Shown piece after piece: positions 26,869-35,256 of a DNA stretch of 64,000 nucleotides. The notes beneath the pieces were generated by a model. That model made no database searches. It was given only the letters and a program-made list of their open reading frames with translations, and was not told the origin of the DNA. The stretch lies in NCBI GenBank assembly GCA_003343845.1, contig QAKK01000004.1:19735-83734 (forward strand), given 5' to 3'. Positions within the stretch are counted from its first letter, which is position 1. Each line of letters begins with the position of its first letter. The translations under genes were made by a program, and so were the position numbers. The DNA is from Oscillospiraceae bacterium. GTDB taxonomy: Bacteria; Bacillota; Clostridia; Oscillospirales; CAG-272.

Positions 26869-29800
26869 CAAACGCATCAAAAAAGTCCTCGTGATCGGCT
26901 CGGGTCCGATCGTCATCGGGCAGGCGGCGGAGTTTGACTACGCGGGTGCACAGGCATGCCGCGTCCTGCGGGACGCAGGCGTCAACGTCGTCCTCGTCAA
27001 CTCCAACCCCGCAACCATCATGACCGACCGTGCACTCGCGGACGAGATCTACCTCGAACCGCTGACCGAGCAGACGCTCATGCGCATCATCGAGAAGGAA
27101 AAGCCGGACAGTCTGCTTGCCGGGCTCGGCGGGCAGACGGGTCTGACCCTCTCGATGCAGCTCTATAAATCCGGGTTCCTCGACGCGCACGGTGTGCGCC
27201 TCATCGGCACAAATGTGGACGCCATCGACCGCGCCGAGGACCGACAGCTCTTCAAGGACACGATGGAGGCGATCGGCGAGCCGGTCATTCCCTCGGACAT
27301 CGCGTGCGACGCGGACACCGCGCTTGCCATTGCCGACCGCATCGGCTATCCCGTCATTGTCCGTCCTGCCTTCACGCTCGGCGGCGCGGGCGGCGGCGTC
27401 GCTTACGGCGCGGACGAGCTGCGCACCATCGCGCGCGGTGGGCTTGACGCCTCGCCGATCACGCAGATCCTCGTAGAGAAGTATATCTACGGCTGGAAAG
27501 AGATCGAGTTTGAGACCATGCGCGACGCATGCGGCAACGTCATCGCCGTCTGCTCGATGGAAAATGTCGATCCCGTCGGCGTCCACACCGGCGATTCCAT
27601 CGTCGTGGCGCCCGCGCTGACCCTCGCGGACAAGGAATATCAGATGCTCCGCTCGGCGTCGCTCAACATCATTTCGGCGCTCGGCATCGTCGGCGGGTGC
27701 AACTGCCAGTTTGCCCTCGACCCGAACAGCTTTGACTATGCGGTCATCGAGGTCAACCCGCGCGTGTCGCGTTCCTCGGCGCTCGCCTCCAAGGCAACCG
27801 GCTATCCGATCGCCAAGATCACCACCAAGATCGCGCTCGGGCTCACGCTTGACGAGATCGGCAACGACGTCACGGGCAAGACCTGCGCCTGCTTTGAGCC
27901 CGCGCTCGACTATGTGGTCGTCAAGTTCCCGAAGTGGCCGTTTGACAAGTTCGCGGGCGCGTCCCGCAAGCTCGGCACGCAGATGAAGGCGACCGGTGAG
28001 GTCATGGCGATCGCACCCACCTTTGAGGCTGCACTCCTCAAGGCGGTGCGCGGCGCGGAGATCGGGCTTGATACGCTGAACGCAAAGCCGCTCACCGATG
28101 TGCCGCTTGCCGACCGCCTGCGCGAGGTCAACGACCGCCGCATCTTCACGGTTTTCGAGGCGCTGAAGGCAGGCATGACCGTGGACGAAATCCACGAGGT
28201 CACCCGCATCGACCGTTTCTTCCTTGCCAAACTGCAAAAGCTGGCGGACTTTGAAACATCCATTGCGTCCGGCATCGCGGACGACGCGCTCTACGCGCGC
28301 GGCAAGGCACTCGGCTACACCGACGCGGCACTTGCCCGCCTCTCCGGAACAAAAAATCTGCCGCACACGCCCTATGCCTACAAGACGGTGGACACCTGCG
28401 CCGCCGAGTTCGACGCCGAAACGCCGTATTTCTATTCGGTGTCGGGCGGCGCATGCGAGGCGCGTGCCGCAAAGCGCTCCGGCAAGCCGGTCATCGTCGT
28501 TCTCGGCTCGGGCCCGATCCGCATCGGGCAGGGCATCGAGTTTGACTATTCCTCGGTGCACTGCGTCTGGGCGCTGCAAAAGTGCGGCTATGAGGTCGTC
28601 ATCATCAACAACAACCCGGAAACGGTTTCCACCGACTACGACACGGCGGACAGGCTCTATTTCGAGCCGCTCACCGAGGAGGATGTGATGAACGTCCTCG
28701 CCGTGGAGCAGCCGGTCGGTGTGGTGGTCGCCTTCGGCGGGCAGACCGCGATCCGCCTGACCGCCTGCCTCGACCGTGCGGGCGTGCGCATCCTCGGCAC
28801 CTCTGCCGAGGGCATTGACACGGCGGAGGACCGTGAGCGGTTTGACGCGCTGCTTGAGCGTTTCGGCATCCGCCGCCCGCGCGGCATGGGCGCGCGCGAC
28901 ACCGCGGAGGCGCTCGCCGCCGCCGAGGCGCTCGGCTATCCCGTGCTGCTACGCCCGTCCTATGTCATCGGCGGGCAGAACATGCGCATCGTGCACGATG
29001 CCGAAGAGGTGCGGCACTATATGCGCCGCATCCTCGCGCAGGGCATTGACAACCCGGTGCTGGTGGACAAGTACATGCCCGGTACGGAGCTGGAGGTGGA
29101 CGTGATCTCGGACGGCACGGACGTGCTGATCCCCGGCATCATGGAGCACGTCGAGCGCGCGGGCATTCACAGCGGCGACTCCATCGCTGTCTATCCGCCC
29201 TACAGCATCGACGACCGCATGATCGCCCACATTGCCGACTGCTCGACTAAGCTGGCGAAGGCACTCGGCACCAAGGGGCTTGTCAACATCCAGTACCTGA
29301 TCTATGCGGGTGAGCTCTATGTCATCGAGGTCAACCCGCGCGCCTCGCGCACCGTGCCGTATATCAGCAAGGTCACGGGCGTGCCGATGGTGGAGGTCGC
29401 CGCGCGCGTCATGCTCGGCGAACCGCTTGCCGCCATGGGTTACGGTACGGGGCTTTACCGCACGCCGCCGTATTTTGCGGTCAAGGTGCCGGTTTTCTCG
29501 TTTGAGAAGCTGGCGGACGCCGACTCCACCCTCGGTCCCGAGATGAAATCCACGGGCGAGGTGCTCGGCATCGGGCGCACGCTCGGCGAGGCGCTGTTCA
29601 AGGGCGTCACCGCTTCGGGTAAGCACTTCCGCATGCCGCGCCCCGACCGCAGTGTCGGCGTCTTTCTCAGTGTGGATACGCATGACCAAGGCGAGATCAT
29701 CGGTCTTGCCAAAAAGCTCGACGACCTCGGCTTTGCCATCTTTGCCACCGACGAGACGGCGGCATCCGTGGGCAGCCTCGGTATCGACGTGCGCACCGTG

Positions 29801-30880
29801 ACGGTCGCCGGGAGCTTCCCGCTTATGGAAGACGGCAAAATCAGCTACGCCGTCTACACCGGCGCGTTCAAGGACGAGACGGGCACGGATTACATGGCGC
29901 TTTCCCGCCGCGCGCTCATCTGCCGTGTGCCGGTCTTCACCGCGCTCGACACGGCAGACGCGGCGGCAAACATCATCGCGGGCGGCTTCTCGGAGGGAAA
30001 TACCGAGCTTGTCGATCTCGGCGCGATGCGCACCGAAAAGCAGAAAATCGCCTTCGCCAAGATGGAGGCGACAGGCGACGACTATATCTTTATCGACAAC
30101 CGCGACGGAAGCATCACCTGCCCCGAGTCGCTGGCGCTCACGCTCTGTGACCGCCACCGCGGCATCGGCGGCGACGGACTTGTGCTGATTGAGCATTCGG
30201 ACATCGCCGACGTGAAGATGCGCAGCTTCAACCGCGACGGCTCGGAGGGGCGCATGGCGGGCAACTCGATCCGCTCGGTCGGCAAATACGTCTATGACCG
30301 CGGCATCCTGCCGAAAACCACGCTCACCGTCGAGACGGCAAGCGGCGTGCATACGCTCACGCTTTACACGCGGGACGGCGCCGTTACGCTCTGCGGCGTC
30401 ACGATGGGCAGGGCGGATTTTGCCGCTGCGTCACTCCCCGCGCTGACCGACAAAGTTGAGCTTGTAAACGCGCCGATCGAGGTCGGCGGCAAAACCTACA
30501 CCGTCACCTGCCTCTCGGTCGGCAATCCGCACTGCGTTGTCTTTGACGACCGCATCGACGCTCTTGACCTCGAGGTGCTCGGTCCGCAGTTTGAGCATGC
30601 GCCGCTCTTCCCGGAGCGGATCAACACCGAGTTTGTCCGCGTGGTTAACCGCAACATGTTGAAAATGCGGGTCTACGAGCGCGGCAACGGCGAGACGCCT
30701 GCCTGCGGCACGGGCGCGTGCGCGGCGGTCGCCGCCGCCGTCCGGCTCGGGCTCTGCGCCGCAGATGAGGACGTCACGGTCAAGGTGCGCGGCGGCGATC
30801 TTGTCGTGCGCGTCTCGGCGGAGGGCATCACGCTCACCGGCGAGACCGGACTGGTCTTCGAGGGCGTGGTTTACGCCTGA
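26858..30880 (+). CDS. carB-dapF: carbamoyl-phosphate synthase large subunit fused to a DapF-like domain
   Basis: 1340 aa, about 270 longer than CarB. Residues 1-1056 form a complete CarB: N-terminal synthetase (IGSGPIVIGQAAEFDYAGAQ), central oligomerisation part, second synthetase repeat (VLGSGPIRIGQGIEFDYSSV), and an MGS-like allosteric domain (about 930-1050). From M1057 the frame runs without interruption into a full-length (284 aa) diaminopimelate epimerase fold: KMEATGDDYIFIDN, SDRH-like CDRHRGIGGDGLVLI, FNRDGSEGRMAGNSIRS, VGNPHCVVFDD, NTEFVRVV and YERGNGETPACGTGACAA. The second catalytic Cys (C1283) is kept, but the first (in MCGNG of normal DapF) is Ala1134, and the substrate Asn of GxGND is Asp1074. 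An internal ATG at 30026 has no SD at a proper distance, so a true fusion is favoured. It could be a fused active DapF variant or a repurposed regulatory domain. Confidence 0.93.
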   Translation: MPIDKRIKKVLVIGSGPIVIGQAAEFDYAGAQACRVLRDAGVNVVLVNSNPATIMTDRALADEIYLEPLTEQTLMRIIEKEKPDSLLAGLGGQTGLTLSMQLYKSGFLDAHGVRLIGTNVDAIDRAEDRQLFKDTMEAIGEPVIPSDIACDADTALAIADRIGYPVIVRPAFTLGGAGGGVAYGADELRTIARGGLDASPITQILVEKYIYGWKEIEFETMRDACGNVIAVCSMENVDPVGVHTGDSIVVAPALTLADKEYQMLRSASLNIISALGIVGGCNCQFALDPNSFDYAVIEVNPRVSRSSALASKATGYPIAKITTKIALGLTLDEIGNDVTGKTCACFEPALDYVVVKFPKWPFDKFAGASRKLGTQMKATGEVMAIAPTFEAALLKAVRGAEIGLDTLNAKPLTDVPLADRLREVNDRRIFTVFEALKAGMTVDEIHEVTRIDRFFLAKLQKLADFETSIASGIADDALYARGKALGYTDAALARLSGTKNLPHTPYAYKTVDTCAAEFDAETPYFYSVSGGACEARAAKRSGKPVIVVLGSGPIRIGQGIEFDYSSVHCVWALQKCGYEVVIINNNPETVSTDYDTADRLYFEPLTEEDVMNVLAVEQPVGVVVAFGGQTAIRLTACLDRAGVRILGTSAEGIDTAEDRERFDALLERFGIRRPRGMGARDTAEALAAAEALGYPVLLRPSYVIGGQNMRIVHDAEEVRHYMRRILAQGIDNPVLVDKYMPGTELEVDVISDGTDVLIPGIMEHVERAGIHSGDSIAVYPPYSIDDRMIAHIADCSTKLAKALGTKGLVNIQYLIYAGELYVIEVNPRASRTVPYISKVTGVPMVEVAARVMLGEPLAAMGYGTGLYRTPPYFAVKVPVFSFEKLADADSTLGPEMKSTGEVLGIGRTLGEALFKGVTASGKHFRMPRPDRSVGVFLSVDTHDQGEIIGLAKKLDDLGFAIFATDETAASVGSLGIDVRTVTVAGSFPLMEDGKISYAVYTGAFKDETGTDYMALSRRALICRVPVFTALDTADAAANIIAGGFSEGNTELVDLGAMRTEKQKIAFAKMEATGDDYIFIDNRDGSITCPESLALTLCDRHRGIGGDGLVLIEHSDIADVKMRSFNRDGSEGRMAGNSIRSVGKYVYDRGILPKTTLTVETASGVHTLTLYTRDGAVTLCGVTMGRADFAAASLPALTDKVELVNAPIEVGGKTYTVTCLSVGNPHCVVFDDRIDALDLEVLGPQFEHAPLFPERINTEFVRVVNRNMLKMRVYERGNGETPACGTGACAAVAAAVRLGLCAADEDVTVKVRGGDLVVRVSAEGITLTGETGLVFEGVVYA

Positions 30881-30915
30881 TGCGGCATAAAATCGACGGA
30901 CTTTGCAAAAAGGGC

Positions 30916-30944
30916 TTGACAGACGGCTCCGCCGGCGCTATATT
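30916..30944 (+). promoter_or_regulatory. ilvE promoter
   Basis: TTGACA, 17 bp, TATATT, 44 bp before the start codon. Confidence 0.85.
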
Positions 30945-30988
30945 TGTGAGTATCAACCCATGGTTTTGAGATGAAAAGAGGGATTTGT

Positions 30989-32050
30989 ATGGAAATCAAG
31001 GTTACAAAGACGACGCATCCCGCCGAAAAGCCGGACAGCAGTACGCTCGGCTTCGGCAAGGTGTTTACGGATCATATGTTTATCATGGATTACAGCGAGG
31101 AGGAGGGCTGGCATGACGCACGCATCGTGCCCTTCGGTCCGATCGCGCTGCATCCCGCTTCCACCGTCCTGCATTACGGCGTGGAGATCTTCGAGGGGCT
31201 GAAGGCATACCGCCGCGCAGACGGCAAGGTGCAGCTCTTCCGCCCGATCGAGAACATCCGCCGCATGAACCGCTCGGCGGAGCGTCTCTGCCTGCCGCAG
31301 ATCCCGGAGGAGGACGCCATGCAGGCGCTCACCACCTTTGTGACCATGGAGCAGGACTGGACGCCGTCGGCGCCCGGCACGTCGCTCTATATCCGTCCGT
31401 TTATGTTCGGCAACGATGAGACGCTCGGTGTGCACGCCGTGAAGCATGCGACCTTTGTCATCATCCTGTCCCCCGTCGGCAGCTACTATAAGGAGGGCAT
31501 CAACCCCGTCGGCATCATGATCGAGGACGTGGATGTCCGCGCCGTCCGCGGCGGCACGGGCGAGGCAAAGTGCGGCGGCAACTATGCTGCCAGCAACCGC
31601 GCCGGCGAAAAGGCAGAGGAGCAGGGCTATGCACAGGTGCTCTGGCTGGACGGCGTGGAGCGCAAGTACATCGAGGAAGTCGGCGCCATGAACGTCATGT
31701 TCAAGATCGACGGCGAGGTCGTCACCCCGGCACTCAACGGCTCGATCCTGCCCGGCATCACGCGCAAGTCGATTCTCGAGCTGCTGCGCGACGAGGGCTA
31801 CAAGGTTTCCGAGCGCCGCATCAGCGTGGACGAGCTCGGACAGGCGTTGAAGGACGGCAAGCTCGAGGAGGCATGGGGCTGCGGCACCGCCGCGGTCGTC
31901 TCGCCGATCGGTGAGCTCTGCTACAAGGGTAAGAAGTTTATCATCAACGAGGGCAAGATCGGCGCGCTGACCCAGCACCTCTACGATACGCTCACCGGCA
32001 TCCAGTGGGGCAAGCTCGAAGATAAATATCACTGGACAAAAGAACTGTAA
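30989..32050 (+). CDS. ilvE: branched-chain amino acid aminotransferase
   Basis: 353 aa, fold-type IV PLP enzyme, transfers amino groups to the 2-keto acids of Val, Leu and Ile. Motifs: LHYGVEIFEGLKAYRRADG, RPFMFGNDETLGVH, the PLP Lys in CGGNYAASNRAGEKA preceded by GGTGEAK, and AWGCGTAAVVSPIG. The length matches the long (about 350 aa) Clostridia/eukaryote-type IlvE. The start at 30989 was preferred to an ATG six codons upstream because agaggg lies 10 bp before it. Single-gene unit between promoter and terminator. Confidence 0.95.
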   Translation: MEIKVTKTTHPAEKPDSSTLGFGKVFTDHMFIMDYSEEEGWHDARIVPFGPIALHPASTVLHYGVEIFEGLKAYRRADGKVQLFRPIENIRRMNRSAERLCLPQIPEEDAMQALTTFVTMEQDWTPSAPGTSLYIRPFMFGNDETLGVHAVKHATFVIILSPVGSYYKEGINPVGIMIEDVDVRAVRGGTGEAKCGGNYAASNRAGEKAEEQGYAQVLWLDGVERKYIEEVGAMNVMFKIDGEVVTPALNGSILPGITRKSILELLRDEGYKVSERRISVDELGQALKDGKLEEAWGCGTAAVVSPIGELCYKGKKFIINEGKIGALTQHLYDTLTGIQWGKLEDKYHWTKEL

Positions 32051-32057
32051 GCCATTC

Positions 32058-32095
32058 AAAAACAGGTCTGCAAAGCGGACCTGTTTTTGCTTTTT
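32058..32095 (+). terminator. ilvE terminator
   Basis: AAAAACAGGTCTGC aaa GCGGACCTGTTTTT followed by gcttttt. Confidence 0.92.
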
Positions 32096-32137
32096 CGGAT
32101 TGACAAAACGGACCATCGGTACAGGTTTGTGCGCATT

Positions 32138-32307
32138 TTAGGCTTCCCCCTTGGGGGAAGCTGCCGCTGAAAGCGACTGATGAGGGGTAGGATGCGTAAG
32201 CATCCGTCTGCGCAACCTCGTTCTGTGCTGTAGAGACGCCATTCTGACGAATGGCTACCTCTCATCCGTCAACTTCGTTGACACCTCCCCCCAAGGGGGA
32301 AGGCTAA
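32138..32307. mobile_element. MITE-like inverted-repeat element, about 170 bp
   Basis: The ends read TTAGGCTTCCCCCTTGGGGG (left) and its near-complement CCCCCCAAGGGGGAAGGCTAA (right). Inner parts also pair: GATGAGGGGTAG with CTACCTCTCATC. Together the element would fold into one long hairpin and encodes nothing. The end sequence resembles a repeat common in Faecalibacterium and related genomes (from memory). The whole gene-free stretch 32051-32551 consists of the ilvE terminator, this element, two promoters and a long leader. Confidence 0.7.
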
Positions 32308-32341
32308 AAGCGGGACTTTTGTCTCGCTTTTTCTGTTTCTG

Positions 32342-32370
32342 TTGACAAAGAGAACAATGTCTGCTATAAT
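32342..32370 (+). promoter_or_regulatory. distal promoter of the XRE membrane protein gene
   Basis: Consensus TTGACA, 17 bp, TATAAT. It would give a leader of about 175 nt. Confidence 0.8.
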
Positions 32371-32465
32371 GATAAAAAACGCACGATACATAACGTTTGA
32401 ATCAAAATAAACCCCGGATTTACGGAATTGCAACCGGCAGTTGCGCAGATTTCAGCCCGACTTTC

Positions 32466-32494
32466 TTGTGCGCAACCGCGAAAAACGGTAAAAT
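32466..32494 (+). promoter_or_regulatory. proximal promoter of the XRE membrane protein gene
   Basis: TTGTGC, 17 bp, TAAAAT, 58 bp before the start codon; weaker than the distal one. Confidence 0.45.
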
Positions 32495-32551
32495 CGGGGC
32501 GTCGGAAAACAAAACCGAACATCAATGGGGGAGACCTCGGGAGGACAGATC

Positions 32552-33532
32552 ATGATTCTTGCAGACAAAATTATTCTTCTGCGCAAAAAGGCAGGTTGGT
32601 CACAGGAGGAGCTTGCCGAGCAGCTCTCGGTATCGCGCCAGTCCGTGTCCAAATGGGAGGGCGCGCAGTCCATTCCCGATATGGAGAAGATCGTGCAGAT
32701 GAGCCGCCTGTTCGGCGTCAGCACGGACTATCTGCTGAAGGACGAAATTGAGGAGAGTACGCCGACCACCGATGCAGCGCCCGAAAAGCTGCGCCGCGTG
32801 ACGATGGAGGATGCGGCGGATTACCTTGCGAAACGCCGCGCGGACGCGCCGAAGATTGCGCTTGCCACGATGCTGTGCGTGTTTTCGCCGATCCTTCTCT
32901 TGTTTCTCGGCGGTTTTGCGCCGTCACTCGGCATCAGCGAGGGGGCGGCGACGGGCATCGGCATCGGTGCGCTGCTGCTCTTTGTGGCGATCGCCGTGGC
33001 GATCTTTCTTGCCTGCGGATTTCGCGTGAAGAACTATGAATTTCTCGAAAAAGAGGCGTTTGAGACCGAATACGGCGTTTCCGGCATGGTGCGCGAGCGG
33101 CTGAATGCCTTTGCTGCGACCTATGCGCGGCTCAATATCGTCGGCGTGGTACTCTGCATTCTTGCCGCCGTGCCGGTGATCCTTGCCGCCTGCATGGGCG
33201 CGGAGGATCGGGTCGCGGCGCTGACCGTTTGCCTGCTGTTGTTCTTTGTCGGCTGCGGCTGCTTTGCCTTCGTGCGCGGCGGCGTGTATCACGGCGCGAT
33301 GGAACAGCTGCTGGAAGAGGGGGATTACACGCGCGAGCAAAAGAAAAACAGCGGGCTGATCGGTGCGATCAGCGGCTGCTATTGGCTGATCGTCACCGCG
33401 GTGTATTTCTTTGTGACCTTCGGACCGGTCGGCATGACGCCGGATCGCAGCTGGTTCATTTGGGCGGTCGGCGGCGTCCTTTTCGGCGCGATTATGGCGA
33501 TCGTCGGCGTGGTGACAAAGAAAAACAGATAA
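32552..33532 (+). CDS. XRE-type HTH regulator fused to a membrane domain
   Basis: 326 aa. Residues about 6-60 form a Cro/CI-type HTH (IILLRKKAGWSQEELAEQLS, VSRQSVSKWEGAQSIPDMEK). After a linker come five or so hydrophobic helices (about 115-320) with no known domain. Such one-piece membrane-tethered HTH proteins are frequent in Clostridia and may sense envelope conditions, but the signal and targets are unknown. It starts at 32552 with a ggaggac SD. Single gene, flanked by its own promoters and a hairpin. Confidence 0.85.
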   Translation: MILADKIILLRKKAGWSQEELAEQLSVSRQSVSKWEGAQSIPDMEKIVQMSRLFGVSTDYLLKDEIEESTPTTDAAPEKLRRVTMEDAADYLAKRRADAPKIALATMLCVFSPILLLFLGGFAPSLGISEGAATGIGIGALLLFVAIAVAIFLACGFRVKNYEFLEKEAFETEYGVSGMVRERLNAFAATYARLNIVGVVLCILAAVPVILAACMGAEDRVAALTVCLLLFFVGCGCFAFVRGGVYHGAMEQLLEEGDYTREQKKNSGLIGAISGCYWLIVTAVYFFVTFGPVGMTPDRSWFIWAVGGVLFGAIMAIVGVVTKKNR

Positions 33533-33538
33533 AAAGCC

Positions 33539-33569
33539 AAATGCCCCGCTGCTTGACAGAGGGGCATTT
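33539..33569 (+). terminator. hairpin after the XRE gene, overlapping the next promoter
   Basis: AAATGCCCC ... GGGGCATTT, 9-bp stem with a 13-nt loop. The loop contains the TTGACA of the next promoter. The T run is short, so termination may be partial. Confidence 0.55.
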
Positions 33570-33581
33570 GTATGGTATAAT
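33553..33581 (+). promoter_or_regulatory. promoter of the TetR/exporter operon
   Basis: TTGACA, 17 bp, TATAAT with TGG extension. Confidence 0.88.
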
Positions 33582-33589
33582 AATAACAA

Positions 33590-33617
33590 ATGTTTTATAA
33601 CCGCGGTTTCGTAACAT
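33590..33617. promoter_or_regulatory. candidate TetR operator
   Basis: A 28-bp imperfect palindrome: ATGTT at 33590-33594 and AACAT at 33613-33617 placed symmetrically around the perfect core AACCGCGGTT (33599-33608). It begins 9 bp after the -10 of the TetR gene, the expected place for autorepression. Confidence 0.6.
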
Positions 33618-33642
33618 CGCGGAAAGAACAGGAGGAGTTATT

Positions 33643-34302
33643 ATGCCGCCGAAACCGAAATATACAAAAGAAGAGATCATTGCCGCCGCATTTGAACTTG
33701 TGCGCGAGGCGGGGAGCGATGCGCTGACCGCCCGCGAGGTCGGAAAACGCCTGTCCACCTCATCATCGCCGATCTTCACGGTCTTCCGGGACATGGACGA
33801 ACTGCGCTGCGCGGTGCGCACGATGGCGAAAGCGCGCTTTGACGGCTATATGGCAGTGGCGGAGAACTATGTGCCCGCCTATAAGATGCGCGGGATGCAG
33901 TGGGTGAAATTCGCCGCCGAAGAGCCGCAGCTCTTCCGGCTGCTGTTCATGCAGCACGGCGACGGCGCGGATTTTGACCGTGCAATGAGCGAGATCCCGT
34001 TCAGCCGCGAGAGCGACATTGCCATCATTATGCGTGATTATCATGCGTCCCGTGAGGCGGCGGCGCATCTGTTCCGGCAGATGTGGACCTATACCTACGG
34101 GCTGTGCGCGCTCTGCGCCGCCGGGGTCTGCACCTTCACCGAGGCGGAGATCGCCACGCAGCTCGGCGAGATCTTCCGCGGCATGATCTATGTGCTGCAG
34201 CATGCCGACAGCGCGGTCACGGGCGTGCGACCGATCGAGCGCGGCAGCGCCGAATCCGAAAAAATCGAAAAAGAACATCCCAATCTCGGCGAAAAACGGT
34301 AA
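33643..34302 (+). CDS. TetR/AcrR family regulator
   Basis: 219 aa. HTH domain at residues about 8-55: YTKEEIIAAAFELVREAGSD, ALTAREVGKRLSTSSSPIFT, VFRDMDELR. The C-terminal ligand domain is of a WHG-like kind (YHASREAAAHLFRQMWTYTYG). It is the first gene of an operon with a DUF4097 lipoprotein and an ABC exporter (39, 27 and -4 bp gaps), so it likely represses them through the palindrome in its promoter. Ligand unknown. Confidence 0.88.
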   Translation: MPPKPKYTKEEIIAAAFELVREAGSDALTAREVGKRLSTSSSPIFTVFRDMDELRCAVRTMAKARFDGYMAVAENYVPAYKMRGMQWVKFAAEEPQLFRLLFMQHGDGADFDRAMSEIPFSRESDIAIIMRDYHASREAAAHLFRQMWTYTYGLCALCAAGVCTFTEAEIATQLGEIFRGMIYVLQHADSAVTGVRPIERGSAESEKIEKEHPNLGEKR

Positions 34303-34341
34303 AGCGCGGCGTTATATCTCCCGTACGGAGGAAATATCTAT

Positions 34342-35229
34342 ATGAAAACAATACGAAGAATCGGGCTTTTTCTGCTTGCGGCAGTGCTCTGCACATTCTT
34401 TTCCGGTTGTGTGCCGCTCGGCAGGATGGCTGTTGAAAGAATGGAGGAGAGCATCATGGACTACAAGGACGCAATGACCTTTGCGGCGGGGAATTTCACA
34501 TATGCCGCATCCGAGGTGCGGCGCGTCTCGGTCAGCTGGGTCGGCGGCAGTGTGAAGCTGGAGAAGGGCGCGGGGGACACCCTGCGTGCCGATGAGAGCG
34601 GCATGCTTTCCGTGCCGCAGCAGATGCACTGGCGCATCAAGGACGGCACGCTTGAGATCATGTACTGCGCATCGAGCTATGCCGGACGTTTCCCGTTGGA
34701 TGCCAAGGCGCTCACGCTGGAGATCCCGGCAGGGGCGGACATCACGGTGCGCAGCGTGAGCGCGCCTGTGCGCGGCGACGCGCTCAGTTTTGGCGATCTG
34801 ACCGTTTCCACGGTGTCCGGCGCGATCGGGCTTGCGGATGTGACGGCTGCCGACCTGCGTTTTGGCAGCACCTCGGGCAGGATCGATCTTGCGGGCGAGA
34901 CCCGGGCGGACGCCCTGCATGCGGATACGGTCTCAGGCGCGGTTGACGCAGAACAGCTTGCCGCGCGGACGGTAAATGTATCGACGGTTTCGGGCGGTGT
35001 GAAGCTTGGGCTTGCCGCCGCAGCGGATGTGGACATTGACACGACCAGCGGCGCCGTCCGACTGACCGTCCCGACGACGATCGGCGCGACCTTCTGCTAT
35101 AAGACGGTCAGCGGCAGCCTGCATTGCGACGACTACCGCGTGAAGGGCGGCACATCCGTCTTCGGAGAGGGCGGCTGCACCGCCGCAGTCTCCACCGTCA
35201 GCGGCAGCCTTACCGTCACGGATCGATAA
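34342..35229 (+). CDS. DUF4097-type lipoprotein
   Basis: 295 aa. The signal peptide ends in the lipobox FSGC (Cys about residue 18). The rest is a beta-helix-like DUF4097 (putative adhesin) domain with repeats such as VSTVSGAIGLADVTAADL, FGSTSGRIDLAGETRADAL, ADTVSGAVDAEQL and VSTVSGGVKLGL. These proteins often sit beside ABC exporters or PspC-type membrane genes; the function is not established. Placed between the TetR gene and an ABC exporter. Confidence 0.8.
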   Translation: MKTIRRIGLFLLAAVLCTFFSGCVPLGRMAVERMEESIMDYKDAMTFAAGNFTYAASEVRRVSVSWVGGSVKLEKGAGDTLRADESGMLSVPQQMHWRIKDGTLEIMYCASSYAGRFPLDAKALTLEIPAGADITVRSVSAPVRGDALSFGDLTVSTVSGAIGLADVTAADLRFGSTSGRIDLAGETRADALHADTVSGAVDAEQLAARTVNVSTVSGGVKLGLAAAADVDIDTTSGAVRLTVPTTIGATFCYKTVSGSLHCDDYRVKGGTSVFGEGGCTAAVSTVSGSLTVTDR

Positions 35230-35256
35230 GAAAAATAAATTTTTACGGAGAAAATT

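Noticed and set aside
30026..30880. Separate dapF gene starting at an internal ATG
   Set aside because: The nearest ggaggg lies about 27 bp upstream, too far for normal initiation, and there is no stop between CarB and the epimerase domain. A fusion is the simpler reading.
32138..32307. CRISPR-like or tandem repeat array
   Set aside because: There is one copy with inverted, not direct, repeats and no spacers; it is an inverted-repeat element.
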